Shown here one piece after another: positions 6,220 to 6,971 of a stretch of 6,971 bases of DNA (within the stretch, counting starts at the first letter, position 1; every line of letters begins with the position of its first letter). The stretch comes from Mariniphaga sp. (lineage in GTDB: Bacteria > Bacteroidota > Bacteroidia > Bacteroidales > Prolixibacteraceae). The stretch lies in the NCBI GenBank assembly GCA_013203525.1, contig JABMQB010000108.1, positions 1-6,971 of the forward strand, read 5' to 3'. The notes beneath the pieces were generated by a model. The model did no database searches. It saw only the letters and a list, made by a program, of their open reading frames with translations, and was not told where the DNA came from. The position numbers and the translations under genes were made by a program.

Positions 6220-6928
6220 TTGTATAGCTATTGATGACGAACCATTGGCATTGAAACAAATTTCAGATTATATTGGGAAAATACCCTTTCTGGAATTGAT
6301 TGCGCAATGCTCTAATGCATTTCAGGCACTTCAAGTCCTGGAATCTTCAAATATCGATTTAATGTTTGTTGATATTAATATGCCGGATTTAAATGGCCTT
6401 GATTTTGTAAAATCGCTTGAAAACAAACCCCATGTGATTTTTACTACAGCTTATAGCCAGTATGCTATCGAAGGATTTAAAGTTGAGGCAATCGATTATC
6501 TTTTAAAACCATTCTCGTTTACAGAATTTTCAAAATCAGCTTCAAAAGCAAAAAAACAACTGGAATTAATTAATAACCAGATTGAAGAAATTGAAAGTAA
6601 TAACGGTTATTTATTTATTAAATCAGAGTATAAACTGGTTCGGATTAATTTGGATGAAATTAAGTTTATAGAGGGCATGAAAGAATATGTTAGGATACAC
6701 CTTGCCGGACATAAACCTGTTATGACGTTATTGAGTTTAAAATCACTGGAAGAAAAATTACCATCTGAAAAATTTATGAGAGTACATCGCTCTTACATTG
6801 TAAATCTTGAAAAAATAACTACTATTGAAAGGTTCCGGATAATATACGATGATAAAATAGTAATACCTGTTTCGGAAAATTACAAACATAAATTTCAAAA
6901 TTATATAAATCAAAATTTTATGGAATAA
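6209..6928 (+). CDS. LytTR-family response regulator
   Basis: The protein has 239 residues from the ATG at 6209; an in-frame TTG at 6206 is one codon upstream but less likely. The receiver domain (about 1-120) has the acidic pair Asp9-Asp10, phosphoacceptor Asp55 in VDINMPDLNG, Thr79-Thr80 and the Lys100-Pro101 pair. All expected switch residues are present. The LytTR DNA-binding domain (about 135-236) shows FIKSEYKLVRINLDEI, FIEGMKEYVRIHL and FMRVHRSYIVNL. LytTR proteins usually bind pairs of short direct repeats upstream of target promoters. The start lies inside the end of the histidine kinase gene (11-base overlap), so the two are translationally linked and the kinase is the likely phosphate donor. 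Likely targets are its own operon or other envelope genes, which is inference. Confidence 0.96.
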   Translation: MKINCIAIDDEPLALKQISDYIGKIPFLELIAQCSNAFQALQVLESSNIDLMFVDINMPDLNGLDFVKSLENKPHVIFTTAYSQYAIEGFKVEAIDYLLKPFSFTEFSKSASKAKKQLELINNQIEEIESNNGYLFIKSEYKLVRINLDEIKFIEGMKEYVRIHLAGHKPVMTLLSLKSLEEKLPSEKFMRVHRSYIVNLEKITTIERFRIIYDDKIVIPVSENYKHKFQNYINQNFME

Positions 6929-6945
6929 TAGAGATTCTGTAAATT

Positions 6946-6962
6946 TTATACAAATAGTATAA
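6946..6962 (+). terminator. A/T-rich inverted repeat after the response regulator, possible terminator
   Basis: TTATAC (6946-6951) and GTATAA (6957-6962) form a perfect 6-bp inverted repeat around AAATA, 17 bases after the TAA of the regulator gene. The position fits an operon end. The stem has a single G-C pair and is followed by TATTTAAAC rather than a clean T-run, so termination is uncertain. It could equally be a binding site for a downstream gene outside the window. Confidence 0.25.
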
Positions 6963-6971
6963 TATTTAAAC

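Overview
The window looks like a chromosomal segment of a member of the Bacteroidota, probably the Bacteroidia; the family cannot be fixed from this sequence. The reasons are AT-rich DNA, mostly poor Shine-Dalgarno sites, lipoprotein signals with an acidic stretch right after the cysteine (as in surface lipoproteins of this phylum), a LytS-type histidine kinase with a LytTR regulator, and a SufE plus DUF59 pair. A rubrerythrin suggests an anaerobic or microaerophilic life with occasional oxygen or peroxide exposure. I see no tRNA, rRNA, insertion sequence or CRISPR array. Every gap between genes is under 170 bases.

Left part (1-2226). The window opens inside an enolase-superfamily gene (mandelate racemase/muconate lactonizing type) whose N-terminal domain lies outside. 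It ends 3 bases from the convergent end of a two-gene minus-strand operon, sufE then a DUF59/SufT-like gene. Both of these belong to Fe-S cluster assembly. A 169-base intergenic region separates sufE from a divergent, complete rubrerythrin gene. This places Fe-S assembly and peroxide detoxification back to back, although co-regulation is not shown.

Right part (2385-6928). Four tightly packed plus-strand genes encode a lipoprotein with two DUF1566 (Lcl C-terminal-like) domains, a lipoprotein with a CotH-type atypical kinase domain, a four-helix membrane LytS-type histidine kinase, and a LytTR response regulator. The gaps are 2 and 26 bases, and the last two genes overlap by 11 bases. This is the most interesting part of the window. 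A plausible but untested reading is an envelope system in which the CotH-like protein acts on an exported or surface partner, perhaps the DUF1566 lipoprotein, while the two-component pair senses an envelope signal and controls the operon or other genes.

Regulatory signals are weak and mostly AT-rich. ATTGAT/ATCAAT half-sites occur as inverted pairs upstream of both rubrerythrin and the lipoprotein operon. A bulged hairpin follows rubrerythrin, and a 6-bp inverted repeat lies beyond the response regulator. A clear Shine-Dalgarno site overlaps the sufE stop and precedes the DUF59 gene.
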